Below, one piece after another: positions 46,724 through 56,147 of a stretch of 64,000 nucleotides of DNA. The stretch is taken from positions 62,001 through 126,000 of the forward strand of contig CAZTOW010000023.1 of the NCBI GenBank assembly GCA_964615375.1, given 5' to 3'. This DNA comes from CAZKWG01 sp964615375. GTDB taxonomy: Bacteria; Myxococcota_A; UBA796; CAZKWG01. Within the stretch, counting starts at the first letter, position 1, and the number at the start of each line of letters is the position of its first letter. The notes beneath the pieces were generated by a model. That model was not told where the DNA came from. It made no database searches and worked only from the letters and a program-made list of their open reading frames with translations. The translations under genes were made by a program, and so were the position numbers.

Positions 46724-48847
46724 CTACCCGGCCACGTCGAAGCGCAGGAACTCCATCGTGAACTGACCCCGGCCGCGCGTCAGCGAGCGGAGATCGGTCG
46801 TGTAGCCGACCAGAGAGGAGAGCGGGCACTCCCCCTCGATGGTGGCCATGCCCATGTCCGAGGTGGATCCGGTGATGCTGGCGCGGCGGGCCTGGAGGTC
46901 GCCGAGCACGGAGCCCAGGTTCTCGTCCGGCGCCACCACCTCCACCCGCATGAGCGGCTGGAGCACCGCCCCGCCCGCGGCCTGCAGGGCCTCGCGCCCG
47001 GCCTGGGCGGCGGCGATGCGCAGGGCCTGGGGCGTGCTGGCCTCGCCCATCAGCTCCACCTCCAGCACGCGGAGCTGCGCGTCCTGGAGCGGGGCGCCCT
47101 CCAGCGGGCCGGCGGAGAGGGCGTCGCTGGCGCCCAGGCGCACGGCCTCGGCCTGGGCGGCCGAGTACGGGGCCTTCTCCGGGAGGATCCGCGGGCTGCA
47201 CTGCAGGTCGTTGCCGGCGTCGCGGGCCCGCGGGCTCGCCTCCACCCGCACGCGGGCGTGCAGCACGATCTCCTTGTCCCCCGCCTTGATCACGCGGTTC
47301 AGCGTGTAGTCGGCGACCCCGGAGCCGGAGATGGTCTCGCGGGTCATGACCTGCGGGCGGCCGGCGCGGACCTTCAGCCCGAACTCACGCTCGATGCGCT
47401 CGAAGACGATCTGCAGGTGCAGCTCGCCCATGCCGGAGATGATGCGCTGGCCGGTGTCCTTGTCCTCGCGGAAGCGCAGCGTGGGGTCCTCCTCGACCAC
47501 CTTGTTCATGACCTCGAGGAACTTCTCCTCCTCCTTGCTGCTCTCTGGCTCGACGGCCAGACCCAGCACCGGCTCGCGGGTCTGGATGCGCTCCAGCAGG
47601 ATCTCGTGCCTGGGGTCGCACAGCGTGTCGCCGGTGGTGGCCCAGCGCAGGCCCGCCAGCAGGACGATCTGACCGGCCTCGGCCTCGTCCGAGCGCTTCT
47701 TCTGGTCGGCGTCCACCTCGAAGAGGCGGGCGACGCGCTCCTCCATGTTCTTGCCGGCCAGGCGGACCGTCTGGCCCGGCTCCAGCTTCCCGCGGTAGAT
47801 CCGGGCGAAGACGTGGCGGCGGCCTTCCCAGAGCTGCACCTTGAAGGCCAGCGCGGCGAAGGGGCCCGCGGGGGTCATCTCCACGAACTCCTCCTCCTCC
47901 TGGCCCTCCTTCGGGTTGACCACGCGGGCGAGGGTGGCGGGGCGGTCCAGGGGGGCGGGGAGCAGGGCCAGCACGCCGTCCAGCAGGGGCTGCACGCCCC
48001 AGTTGCGCAGGGCGGAGCCGCCGAAGACGGGGTGGACGCGGCCGGAAAGGCAGCCCTTGCGGATGGCGGCCCAGATGACCTCCGGCGCGATCTCCTCCTC
48101 CATCAGCACCGCCTCCTCCAGGCTGGGGTCCAGCTCGGCGGCGGCGATGAGCAGGCTCTCGCGGTGGCGGCGCAGCGTGTCCTGCTCGAGCTCGGGGACG
48201 GGCTCGCGGTGGACGTCTTCGCCGTTGGGGCCGACGAAGCGGAGGCGCTGCTGGTTCACGAGGTCCAGCACGGTGCCGTCGTCCAGGGGGACGCACATGG
48301 GGACCGGGTTCGCGTGGAGGCGGCGGCGCAGGCTCTCCATCGCGCGGTCGAAGCTGGCCCCGGGCCGGTCCATCTTGTTCACGAAGACCAGGCGCGGGAT
48401 GGAGAAGCGGCTGGCCTGGCGCCAGACGGTCTCCGTCTGGGGCTCCACGCCGCGCACGCCGTCCATGACGATGACGGCGCCGTCCAGCACGCGCATGGCG
48501 CGCTCCACCTCGATGGTGAAGTCCACGTGTCCGGGGGTGTCGACCACCTGGATGAGGTGGTCCTTCCACGGGCACTTCGTCACGGCGCTGGTGATGGTGA
48601 TGCCGTGGGCCCGCTCCTCCGGGAGGTAGTCCATGTGGGCGTTCGCCTCGTGGACCTCGCCGATGCGGTGGAGGGCGCCCGTGTAGAAGAGCACGCGCTC
48701 GGTCAGCGTGGTCTTGCCGGCGTCGATGTGCGCGGCGATGCCGATGTTGCGGACGTGGGCCAGCTTCGCGGCGACGTCCGAGGGGCTGTCCTTGCCCGCG
48801 TTTGCTCTGTCCGCGCCCTTGTCGGCGCTCTTCTGGGCGGCTGCCAC
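46724..48847 (-). CDS. fusA: Elongation factor G
   Basis: This 707-residue translational GTPase moves tRNA and mRNA through the ribosome. The GTPase motifs are IAAHIDAGKTTLTERVLF (P-loop near residue 40), GITITSAVTKCPW (switch I), VVDTPGHVDF and FVNKMDRPGA. Domains II-V follow, with ISGMGELHLQIV in domain III and the typical YTTDLRSLTRGRGQFTMEF at the end. A 25-residue Lys/Ala/Asp-rich N-terminal extension is present. It is not in a str operon (no rps or tuf gene nearby), so it may be a second or relocated EF-G. It is first in a run with membrane protein and acetyltransferase genes. Confidence 0.93.
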   Translation of the reverse strand: MAAAQKSADKGADRANAGKDSPSDVAAKLAHVRNIGIAAHIDAGKTTLTERVLFYTGALHRIGEVHEANAHMDYLPEERAHGITITSAVTKCPWKDHLIQVVDTPGHVDFTIEVERAMRVLDGAVIVMDGVRGVEPQTETVWRQASRFSIPRLVFVNKMDRPGASFDRAMESLRRRLHANPVPMCVPLDDGTVLDLVNQQRLRFVGPNGEDVHREPVPELEQDTLRRHRESLLIAAAELDPSLEEAVLMEEEIAPEVIWAAIRKGCLSGRVHPVFGGSALRNWGVQPLLDGVLALLPAPLDRPATLARVVNPKEGQEEEEFVEMTPAGPFAALAFKVQLWEGRRHVFARIYRGKLEPGQTVRLAGKNMEERVARLFEVDADQKKRSDEAEAGQIVLLAGLRWATTGDTLCDPRHEILLERIQTREPVLGLAVEPESSKEEEKFLEVMNKVVEEDPTLRFREDKDTGQRIISGMGELHLQIVFERIEREFGLKVRAGRPQVMTRETISGSGVADYTLNRVIKAGDKEIVLHARVRVEASPRARDAGNDLQCSPRILPEKAPYSAAQAEAVRLGASDALSAGPLEGAPLQDAQLRVLEVELMGEASTPQALRIAAAQAGREALQAAGGAVLQPLMRVEVVAPDENLGSVLGDLQARRASITGSTSDMGMATIEGECPLSSLVGYTTDLRSLTRGRGQFTMEFLRFDVAG

Positions 48848-48948
48848 GGCTCCTCCTGAAAGAGGCGCCTTTATAACGTGTCCGATACGGTGGTGGCACA
48901 GGCGGCCTCTCTGGACTGGGGCCGCCCTCCCTCCTCCAGGAGAGCCTC

Positions 48949-50301
48949 ATGTCCCGCTTCGCCCTCGCCCTCAGCAGCCTCTGCGCCCTGGGCGCACTCC
49001 CCGCCCTCGCCCAGGAGGCCCCCGCCCCCGCGCCCGAGCCCGCCCCCGCGCCTGCCGCCGAGCCCGCACCTGCCCCCGCGCCCGCCGCCGCGCCCACCGG
49101 CCCGGCCGAGGACGTGCGCGAGGTCTACGACGTGGACGGTCGCCTGACCCGTCGGCTCCTGATGATCAACGGCGCGCTGAGCGAGGAGGTGGTCAACACC
49201 TACGACGCGAGCGGTCGCCTCTCCTCGCGGGTCACGACGAAGGGCGCCAGCGTCAGCACCGAGACCTGGACCTACGACGACAGCGGCAACCCGCTCACCC
49301 ACGAGACACGCGAGGGTGAGGTGGTCGCGCTGAGCGAGAGCTGGACCTATGTCGACGGTCGGCTGAGCACGCAGACGGTGCAGAGCGGCGGGGTCTCCAA
49401 GACGACCACCTGGACCTACGACGAGGAGGGCCGGGTGATCCTCGTGGAGACGAAGACCGCCGACGGCGCCCTCGTGAGCCGCTCCGTGTCCGACCGCCAG
49501 GCGCCGCCCCTGCCCAAGGTGCCCATCGAGCTGGAGATCTCGGGCGGGGTGTCCACCGACTCCGACGTGCGCACCAACAGCATCACGGCGGGCTTCTCCA
49601 TCGAGCGCAAGGTGCCGGTGGAGCTCTATGAGGTGGACCACCTGGAGGTCTCGGCCTTCGGCAACTACACCCGCGGCATGTCCCAGGGCGAGCTGACCAA
49701 CAACGACCTCAGCGCCGGCTTCGGGCTGGACTACAACGAGTTCGTGAAGCGGACGACCGCCTTCCTGTTCATGGCCGTCGAGCGCAACCCGGTCTCGAAC
49801 CTGGACGTGGACCTGGAGATCGCCCCGCTGGGCATCAAGTACGACCTGGTGCCGGACGGCGGCGCGTTCTCCCTGGACGCGAGCTTCGCCCCCATCTGGA
49901 ACTTCCGCTCGATCACGGTCGCGGCGGGTGGGGACTGCGAGGGCGAGGTCATGGCGGCCGACGGCCACTGCACCTTCAACAAGGTGCGCGGCTCCTTCCG
50001 GGCGCGCGCGGCCCTGGAGATCGGCCCGGTCAAGGTCAAGGACATCCTGGAGTTCCAGCCCACGCTCAACCCGGCCAGCGGGGACCTGGTGGCCGGCATC
50101 GGCGAGGAGGCCATCGTCCAGAACACGGCCTCGTTGTCCGTGAAGCTCTCGCAGCGCCTCGCGCTGGCCAGCGCGCTCTCCGTCACGCGCGACCCGCTGC
50201 TGGCCGAGCAGGCCGACTGCGACGCCGACCCGGAGAACCTGCTCTGCGACGGCCTGCTGGTGGAGAGCGCGTCCACGCTCACCCTGTCGATGAGCTTCTG
50301 A
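48949..50301 (+). CDS. Outer-membrane protein: YD-like repeats plus DUF481-like barrel
   Basis: This 450-residue protein has a signal peptide (ALSSLCALGALPALAQ) and a Pro-Ala linker (APAPAPEPAPAPAAEPAP). Four YD-type repeats follow (VYDVDGRLTRR, TYDASGRLSSRV, TYDDSGNPLTHE, TYDEEGRVILVE; about residues 60-180). From about 190 to the end it reads as an outer-membrane barrel of the DUF481 type, ending in LTLSMSF with terminal Phe. One strand pair carries a Cys loop (DCEGEVMAADGHC). The combination suggests a surface-exposed or periplasmic YD module on a barrel. AGGAGAG precedes the ATG. It is divergent from fusA. Confidence 0.72.
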   Translation: MSRFALALSSLCALGALPALAQEAPAPAPEPAPAPAAEPAPAPAPAAAPTGPAEDVREVYDVDGRLTRRLLMINGALSEEVVNTYDASGRLSSRVTTKGASVSTETWTYDDSGNPLTHETREGEVVALSESWTYVDGRLSTQTVQSGGVSKTTTWTYDEEGRVILVETKTADGALVSRSVSDRQAPPLPKVPIELEISGGVSTDSDVRTNSITAGFSIERKVPVELYEVDHLEVSAFGNYTRGMSQGELTNNDLSAGFGLDYNEFVKRTTAFLFMAVERNPVSNLDVDLEIAPLGIKYDLVPDGGAFSLDASFAPIWNFRSITVAAGGDCEGEVMAADGHCTFNKVRGSFRARAALEIGPVKVKDILEFQPTLNPASGDLVAGIGEEAIVQNTASLSVKLSQRLALASALSVTRDPLLAEQADCDADPENLLCDGLLVESASTLTLSMSF

Positions 50302-50328
50302 GCCTCCGGGCTCCGGGGCTCCCGACCT

Positions 50329-50955
50329 TCAGCGCTTGTACACGTCGTCCGTGATGAAGAACGGGCGCGTGTCGTCGTTCTCGCTGTCGATCAGGCCGTC
50401 CGGGCAGCGCACGCGGGCGGCCTGGTAGCAGCGGGCGCGGCAGGTGGCCGTCTGCTGCGCGGAGGCGTTGAGCTGACGGAGCTGGTCCTCCATCTGGCGG
50501 CAGACCTGATCACGACCGCGCTCCATCTCGCGCCAGACCGTGCCCTCCAGCAGGAGCGGGTCGCCGGTCCAGCAGTCCGGCTCGGGCAGGTCGGCGAAGC
50601 AGAGGCGCTGCTCTTTCAGCTCCGTCTCGGGGATGCAGGCGTAGCGGATGCGCGCCGTGAGGTCCGCGAGACAGGCGTCGCGACGCGGGCCGCCGCTCGG
50701 ATCGTTCGGGTTCAGGGCCTGGTAGCGCAGCATCAGCGCGTCGGCCCCGGCGGACATGGCCCGGCCCAGGCGCTCGCTGGCGGCGGCGCGCGCGGCGTCC
50801 TCATCCGCTCCCAGGCCGGTGCTGGCCCAGGTGCCCGCGAGGTCGCAGCCGGTGGCGGGGCCCGTCCACACGGCGTCGCAGCGCACGGGCGCGCGAGAGC
50901 TGTCGCCGGCGAGGGCGACGGAGGAGAGGAGGGGGAGGAGGATGAGGGTGCGCAC
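50329..50955 (-). CDS. Secreted Cys-rich protein of unknown function
   Basis: This 208-residue protein starts at a GTG (50955) with no strong ribosome site. A signal peptide (MRTLILLPLLSSVALA) precedes a mature chain with about eleven Cys residues (RCDAVW, GCDLAG, ACLADL, ACIPE, LCFADL, DCWTG, VCRQM, TCRARCYQ, RCPDG). They probably form five disulfides, so the protein is periplasmic or extracellular. Much of the middle is helical and charged. No family is recognised. Confidence 0.65.
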   Translation of the reverse strand: MRTLILLPLLSSVALAGDSSRAPVRCDAVWTGPATGCDLAGTWASTGLGADEDAARAAASERLGRAMSAGADALMLRYQALNPNDPSGGPRRDACLADLTARIRYACIPETELKEQRLCFADLPEPDCWTGDPLLLEGTVWREMERGRDQVCRQMEDQLRQLNASAQQTATCRARCYQAARVRCPDGLIDSENDDTRPFFITDDVYKR

Positions 50956-51020
50956 GGATACATCTTATCCGTGGCGGGCGCGACTGTCAGCAGGCGGGCG
51001 CGGCGACCCCAGCCCTGGGG

Positions 51021-52097
51021 TCAGAGCTGGGGGTAGCCGTCGCCGTCCCAGTAGCCGTAGATGAACTCGATCTTCCCGCTCTCGCTGTCGAAGCCGCCCT
51101 CGAAGATCGGGTACCAGGTCTGCCCATAGGAGGAGTAGTACCAGACGGTCTCCGGGTAGGCGGCGCCCCAGGCCAGGGTCCACTCGAAGTCGAAATTCAG
51201 CCCGACATCAGAGGCGCCGCTCGAGAGGTCGTCATTGTACTCGAAGGCCACGACGAAGCCCCAGTCGCAGTCGTCGCAGGCGGTCTCCAGCTGCTGGCAC
51301 CAGTCTGAATTCCACCAGACGTCGTAGTCCGAGGTGTAGAACCAGTTCAGGAGCCCGTCGTCCTCGTCCTCGTCCACGCAGGAGTCGCAGTCGTCGTCCA
51401 CGCCGTTGCCGGGCTCCTCGTCGGCGCCCGCGATCTCGTCCACGCAGCCGTTGCAGTTGTTGTCGATCTCGTCGCCGATCTCCTCCTCCTCGTCGGGGCT
51501 GAGGCGGCGGCTGTCGTCGTCGCAGTCGTCGTTGTTGTCGGCGTAGCGGTCGGTGCTGGTGGTGGGGTCGTTGCAGAGGGCCTCGCCCTCGGCGTTCATG
51601 TCGCCGTAGCCGTCGCCGTCGGCGTCCGGGTAGTACAGGGTCAGCGACGCGGGATCGACGTCGGGGTCCTCCTCCTCGGCGAGCCCGTCGCAGTCCTCGT
51701 CGCGGTCGCCGAGATCGCACTCCTCGACGCCTTCGGGGTTGATGTAGGCGTTGGCGTCGTCGCAGTCGTCCGTGTTGTCGGCGTAGCCGTCGCCGGGGGA
51801 CTCGCAGGACCGGGTGCAGCCGCTGTCCACGCCGTAGCCGTCCAGGTCGGCGTCCGCGCACCAGGTGAGGGCGTCCACGGCCGTGTTCTCGTCGATGTCC
51901 TGGTCGCAGTTGTTGTCCTTGCCGTCGCAGTACTCCAGCGCGTCGTGGAAGACGGTGGGGTCCTCGTCGTCGCAGTCCTCGTTCGCGATCCAGCCGTCGC
52001 CGTCGTTGTCGAAGGGGCCGGTGTCCACGGGCTCGCCGGTGTCCTTGTCGTCGCCGCACCCGAGCATCCAGAAGCAGAAGAGCCACGTCGCGCGCAT
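51021..52097 (-). CDS. MopE-like metal-binding repeat lipoprotein
   Basis: This 358-residue protein starts at the ATG at 52097 with GGAGGG upstream. The lipobox is MLGC (FCFWMLGCGDD). Residues 25-260 carry repeats of DNDGDGW...DCDDEDP...YCDGKDNNCD type (also DADLDGYG, DADGDGYGD, IDNNCNGCVD), the MopE/'putative metal-binding' pattern. The last 100 residues are aromatic-rich and different (WFYTSDYDVWW, FDFEWTLAWG, WYYSSYGQTW). This is an acidic, probably calcium-loaded surface protein, similar in type to the gene cut at the left edge. Its function is unknown. Confidence 0.82.
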   Translation of the reverse strand: MRATWLFCFWMLGCGDDKDTGEPVDTGPFDNDGDGWIANEDCDDEDPTVFHDALEYCDGKDNNCDQDIDENTAVDALTWCADADLDGYGVDSGCTRSCESPGDGYADNTDDCDDANAYINPEGVEECDLGDRDEDCDGLAEEEDPDVDPASLTLYYPDADGDGYGDMNAEGEALCNDPTTSTDRYADNNDDCDDDSRRLSPDEEEEIGDEIDNNCNGCVDEIAGADEEPGNGVDDDCDSCVDEDEDDGLLNWFYTSDYDVWWNSDWCQQLETACDDCDWGFVVAFEYNDDLSSGASDVGLNFDFEWTLAWGAAYPETVWYYSSYGQTWYPIFEGGFDSESGKIEFIYGYWDGDGYPQL

Positions 52098-52199
52098 CGT
52101 CCCTCCAGGGGGCGAAGGATAGCACCGCGGGGGCGCGTCCGCTCCGTGTCCGGGGCGGAGGTCTTGACCGGATCTTGTCAGGGGAGGCGGACCGGGCGC

Positions 52200-52228
52200 T
52201 TGAGGGCCTGCGCTGGGGGAGGTATTAT
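52200..52228 (+). promoter_or_regulatory. Candidate sigma-70 promoter of the leucine-rich repeat gene
   Basis: TTGAGG (52200-52205), a 17-base spacer and TATTAT (52223-52228) stand 77 bases before the ATG at 52305. The -10 lies in a small dyad, GGTATT/AATACC, that could serve as an operator. Confidence 0.45.
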
Positions 52229-52304
52229 GCTGGGAATACCTGATGTTTCGGGACTGCTTCTGTTCAAGCTGAGGGCGGGTCTGGCGCCCTCGCGAGGAGG
52301 GTTC

Positions 52305-54491
52305 ATGTCTGGTCTGCTGTTGCTGCTCAGCTCGCTCGCTCACGCCGTGGACGCCGACGGCGATGGCGTGGACAGCGCGACGGACTGCGACGACGGGGAC
52401 GCCACGGTCTACCGCAAGGAGTCGTCCACCAGCTCGTCCTACACCCTGGACACCGACGCCGAGGTGGAGAGCTTCTGCGACTCCTGGTGCTCCCGGCAGG
52501 TGGGGACGCTCAAGCTCACGGACGTGACCAGCTCCGCGGGGCTCGCGTGCGTGACCCGGGTGAACACCGAGCTGGAGATCGACGCCCCGGACCTGCCGGA
52601 TCTCTCCGGCCTCAGCGGGCTCACGCAGATCGGCCGCTTCGACCTCTACAGCTCGTCGCTGGTGGACCTTCAGGGCCTGGAGGCGGTCACGCAGGTGAGC
52701 TCCCTCTACGTGGGGTGCGGGAGCAGCACCATCAGCTGGCTGGAGCGGGGGGAGGACTACAGCGGGGACATCATCTACGCGAGCGACGTCGTCAGTGACT
52801 GCGTGGAGGGCGACAACCCCGCGCTGGAGAGCTTCTACGGCCTCGGCGGCGTGACCGAGCTGAAACACCTGCTGGTCGGGGCGGCCAGCCTGACCCACCT
52901 GTCGGGGCTCGACGGCGTCACCTACATCAAGTACGCGGCCTTCTACGGCCAGGATGGCCTGACCTCGCTGATGGGGCTGGACGCGCTGGCCAGGGTGGTG
53001 GAGCTCTACATCGGCGACAGCGACGGGCTCACCAGCCTGCACGGGCTGGGTGCGCTGACCTGGGCGACGCGGGTCGACCTGGAGGGGAACGACGGCCTGC
53101 TGTCCCTGGACGGGCTCTCCCGCCTGGCCACCCTGGGCACGCTGGAGCTCGAGTCCAGCATCGCGCTGCGCTCACTCACGGGGATGGACGCGCTCACGGG
53201 CAGCGCGAGCGTTCTCCTCGACGACGTGCGGCCGATCCGCGATCTCTCCGGGCTCGAGGGGCTGACCGGCCTCAAGAGCCTGACGTTGACCCGGCTGCCG
53301 ACGCTCCAGAGCCTGAGCGGGCTGGACAACGTCACGTCCGTGAGCGGGGACCTGCAGATCGCCGGCGTGCCTCGCCTGGAGGATCTGGAGGGGCTGGGCG
53401 CGTTGACGAGCGTGACGGGTCGCCTCTCCCTGGGCTGCGTGCTCCAGGACAGCGGGAGCGTGAGCTGCATCCCGATGGCGGGGTTGAGCTCGCTCTACGG
53501 GCTGGAGGCGCTGAGCTCGGTGGGGACGCTCACCCTGGTCGGCCTGCCGACGCTCGGTGACCTCTCGGGCTTGGAGGCCCTGAGCACCGTGAGCACGCTC
53601 GAGCTCGACGCGCTGCCGGTCGAGGACCTCACGGGCCTGAGCGCCTTGACATCGCTGACGAGCCTCTACGTCGGGTGCCACCTGAGCACCTACGACATCT
53701 CCGAGGACTACATCCTCGGCTGGAATTGTATCGGCAACCCCGCGCTGACGGACCTGAGCGGGCTCGGCAGCCTCAGCGCGCTCTCGACGGTGAAGCTGGT
53801 GAACAACCCCTCGTTGACCAGCCTGGCGGGACTCGAGTCTTCCGCCCGGCTGGCGACGCTGGAGGTCGCCAACAACAGCGCGCTGGCCAGCCTCGGCGCG
53901 CTCCCCTCCCAGACGAAGATGTACTACCTCTATCTCGGCTGTTTCATGAGCCGCTACGTGTCGGAGGACAGCGGGACCTACCGCTACGCCGTCTGCCCGG
54001 GGTCGAGCGCGCTCACGGCGCCTCCGACGCTCTCGAGCACCAGCTACCCGAGCGTCCTCTACCTGAGCAACCTGCCGGCCCTCAGCTCGCTGGACCCGCT
54101 CAGCGCGGTCACCAGCGTCGAGCGGCTCTTCGTCGCGGGGGCGCTGGGCGTCACGGATCTCACGGGGCTGGACGCGGTCAGCTACGTCGGGCACCTCGCG
54201 ATCGGGTGCGCGCCCAGCATGTGGGAGAGCGAGTACGCCTTCACCTCCAATTGCACGGGCACCAGCGGCCTCACGTCCCTGGACGGGCTCGGCGGCGTGA
54301 CGGAGGCAGGCTACGTTCAGATCCAGATGAACAAGGATCTCAGCGACGTCAGCGCGCTGGAGGCCCTCGGGTACATCTACAGCGCCCAGATCATCAACAA
54401 CCGCAGCCTCTCCACGGCGGACGCTGAGGCTCTTCTGGACGCCATCGGCTACATCGAGGGCTCCACCACGATCGCGGGCAACGCGCCCTGA
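52305..54491 (+). CDS. Secreted leucine-rich repeat protein (receptor-L/BspA-like)
   Basis: This 728-residue protein has a strong ribosome site (GAGGAGGG) and a signal peptide (MSGLLLLLSSLAHA). A single DADGDGVDSATDCDDGD metal-binding motif opens the mature chain. The rest is about 20 repeats of roughly 23 residues of the form LxxLxGLxxLTxVxxLxLxxxxxL (LPDLSGLSGLTQIG, LTSLHGLGALTWAT, LSDLSGLEALSTV-like), similar to receptor L-domain and BspA-type solenoids. Short loops rich in Cys, Ser and Tyr are inserted four times, beginning with LYVGCGSST, LSLGCVLQD, LYVGCHLST and LYLGCFMS. It is expected outside the cell and may bind proteins or surfaces. No membrane anchor is visible at the C-terminus. 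Confidence 0.82.
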   Translation: MSGLLLLLSSLAHAVDADGDGVDSATDCDDGDATVYRKESSTSSSYTLDTDAEVESFCDSWCSRQVGTLKLTDVTSSAGLACVTRVNTELEIDAPDLPDLSGLSGLTQIGRFDLYSSSLVDLQGLEAVTQVSSLYVGCGSSTISWLERGEDYSGDIIYASDVVSDCVEGDNPALESFYGLGGVTELKHLLVGAASLTHLSGLDGVTYIKYAAFYGQDGLTSLMGLDALARVVELYIGDSDGLTSLHGLGALTWATRVDLEGNDGLLSLDGLSRLATLGTLELESSIALRSLTGMDALTGSASVLLDDVRPIRDLSGLEGLTGLKSLTLTRLPTLQSLSGLDNVTSVSGDLQIAGVPRLEDLEGLGALTSVTGRLSLGCVLQDSGSVSCIPMAGLSSLYGLEALSSVGTLTLVGLPTLGDLSGLEALSTVSTLELDALPVEDLTGLSALTSLTSLYVGCHLSTYDISEDYILGWNCIGNPALTDLSGLGSLSALSTVKLVNNPSLTSLAGLESSARLATLEVANNSALASLGALPSQTKMYYLYLGCFMSRYVSEDSGTYRYAVCPGSSALTAPPTLSSTSYPSVLYLSNLPALSSLDPLSAVTSVERLFVAGALGVTDLTGLDAVSYVGHLAIGCAPSMWESEYAFTSNCTGTSGLTSLDGLGGVTEAGYVQIQMNKDLSDVSALEALGYIYSAQIINNRSLSTADAEALLDAIGYIEGSTTIAGNAP

Positions 54492-54501
54492 GCGCGTCCG
54501 C

Positions 54502-56085
54502 TCAGTGACCGGGGGCGACGTAGAGCGTGCCGCCCTTGGGCGCGAGCGTGGCGTCCCAGGAGGCGCCGACCACCAGGTCGGGGAGCGCGTCGCCGTCGAG
54601 GTCGCCGGGCAGGGTGACCGCGGTCCCGAGGTAGCGGGTGCCGCTGCCGGCGTCCATCACCCCGTCCACCGTGTCGCGGTCCACCGCGCCGCGGAGCAGG
54701 CCCGGCCCGCCCCACAGCAGGTAGAGCGCGCCGCCGTCCGTCCCGTCGGTGGCGTCCAGGTAGCCGCCGATGACCAGGTCCGGCGCGCCGTCGTCGTCGA
54801 CGTGGCCGGTGGCGACGGTGGAGCCGGGATCGGCGCCGTCGACGCGCAGCGTGGTGTCGGCCGCGCTGTAGGCGAGGGTGCCGCCGCTCGGGTCTACAAA
54901 AATGTAGACCTCCTCCGCCATGTGGTAGTCGGCGATGACGAGGTCGGCGGCGCCGCTCTGATCGAGGTCCGCCGGCCTCCCCACCCCGCGGCTGTTGGAG
55001 CCCATCCAGCCCCCGCCGCTGTCGGTGACGTTGAGCCAGCAGCGCTCGTCCAGCTCGCCCGCGGGGAGGGTGGCGCCGCCCAGGACCACGCCGATCTGGG
55101 AGCTGGCGGCGGGTCGGCCGACGACGAGGTCAGGGTAGCCGTCCCCGTCCACCTCGCCGCTCACGACGGTCTCGCCGCTGCGGTCGTCCGAGGAGCCGCG
55201 CAGCGAGGCGTCGGCGTCGGAGAGGTCCAGGGTCCCCGCCGCGCCCGCCCCGGAGAAGACGCCCACGCCCGGGGTGTTCGCGCCGGGATCGCCCACCACC
55301 AGGTCGGCCACGCCGTCCCCGTCCAGGTCCTCCGCGCCGTCCACGGCGTAGCCCGCCGATCCGTCGTCGTCGCCCACCACGGTCACGGCGGCGGCGCTGA
55401 GGCTGAGCTCGCCCTCGCCCGGGGTCCCCAGGAGGACGTAGGCCCGCCCGCCGTCCGCGCCGCGGGCGCCCACGATGAGGTCGGCGAGCCCGTCCCCGTC
55501 CAGGTCGCCCAGCGCGTTGGACACGAAGCCGAGCTGGTCGCCCTCCCGCGCCCCCTGCACCCACCAGGCGGCGTCCTCCTCGATGACGCCGGACCAGGAG
55601 ACCACGCCCGCGCCGTCCAGGGTGTAGAGGCGCCCGGACTCCGCCGCCTCGAATGGTGAGCCCACCACCAGCTCGGCGAGCCCGTCGCCGTCCATGTCCC
55701 CGCTGGTGAGGTTGTCGATGGAGGTGATGCGCCCGTTGGGCTCCGAGCCGGAGGTGGCGTAGGCGGCCACGTCGTCGACGACCACGCGATCGGTGGTGCC
55801 GTCGCAGTCGTCGTCCCGGCCGTTCCAGACCTCGGGGTCCTCGCAGTCGGAGGGCTCGGCGGTCTCCGCGGTCTCGCCCGTCTCGGCGGTCTCGGCGCTC
55901 TCTCCCGAGTGGGCGGTCTCGGCGCTCTCTCCGGTGTCCGCGCTCTCGCCGGAGTGGGCGGTCTCCGCCGTGTCCGGGGCGCCGGTCTCGTCCTCGCCGG
56001 TCTCCGTGCCCCCGGTCTCGTCGATCGGGGCTTTGTCGGCGGCCTTGTCGGCCGTGCAGCCGAGCAGCAGCCAGAGCGTGAGCAT
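54502..56085 (-). CDS. FG-GAP repeat lipoprotein
   Basis: This 527-residue protein starts at the ATG at 56085 with GGAGGAG upstream. The lipobox is LLLGC. A Thr/Glu/Ser-rich spacer with AETAHSGESAE and ETGETAETAE repeats (about 30-90) is followed by one MopE-type motif (WNGRDDDCDGTTD). Seven or more FG-GAP blades of the DxDGDGxxDLVVG type (DMDGDGLAELVVGSP, DLDGDGLADLIVGAR, EVDGDGYPDLVVGRP) then form an integrin-like propeller with calcium sites. Surface display and adhesion are plausible. A palindromic AT-rich codon patch lies at 54891-54910. Confidence 0.83.
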   Translation of the reverse strand: MLTLWLLLGCTADKAADKAPIDETGGTETGEDETGAPDTAETAHSGESADTGESAETAHSGESAETAETGETAETAEPSDCEDPEVWNGRDDDCDGTTDRVVVDDVAAYATSGSEPNGRITSIDNLTSGDMDGDGLAELVVGSPFEAAESGRLYTLDGAGVVSWSGVIEEDAAWWVQGAREGDQLGFVSNALGDLDGDGLADLIVGARGADGGRAYVLLGTPGEGELSLSAAAVTVVGDDDGSAGYAVDGAEDLDGDGVADLVVGDPGANTPGVGVFSGAGAAGTLDLSDADASLRGSSDDRSGETVVSGEVDGDGYPDLVVGRPAASSQIGVVLGGATLPAGELDERCWLNVTDSGGGWMGSNSRGVGRPADLDQSGAADLVIADYHMAEEVYIFVDPSGGTLAYSAADTTLRVDGADPGSTVATGHVDDDGAPDLVIGGYLDATDGTDGGALYLLWGGPGLLRGAVDRDTVDGVMDAGSGTRYLGTAVTLPGDLDGDALPDLVVGASWDATLAPKGGTLYVAPGH

Positions 56086-56147
56086 GGTCTCCTCCACCGG
56101 GCGGGGCCGCACCCGCCGGGAGCAGACATTGTACAGCGCAGGGGACG

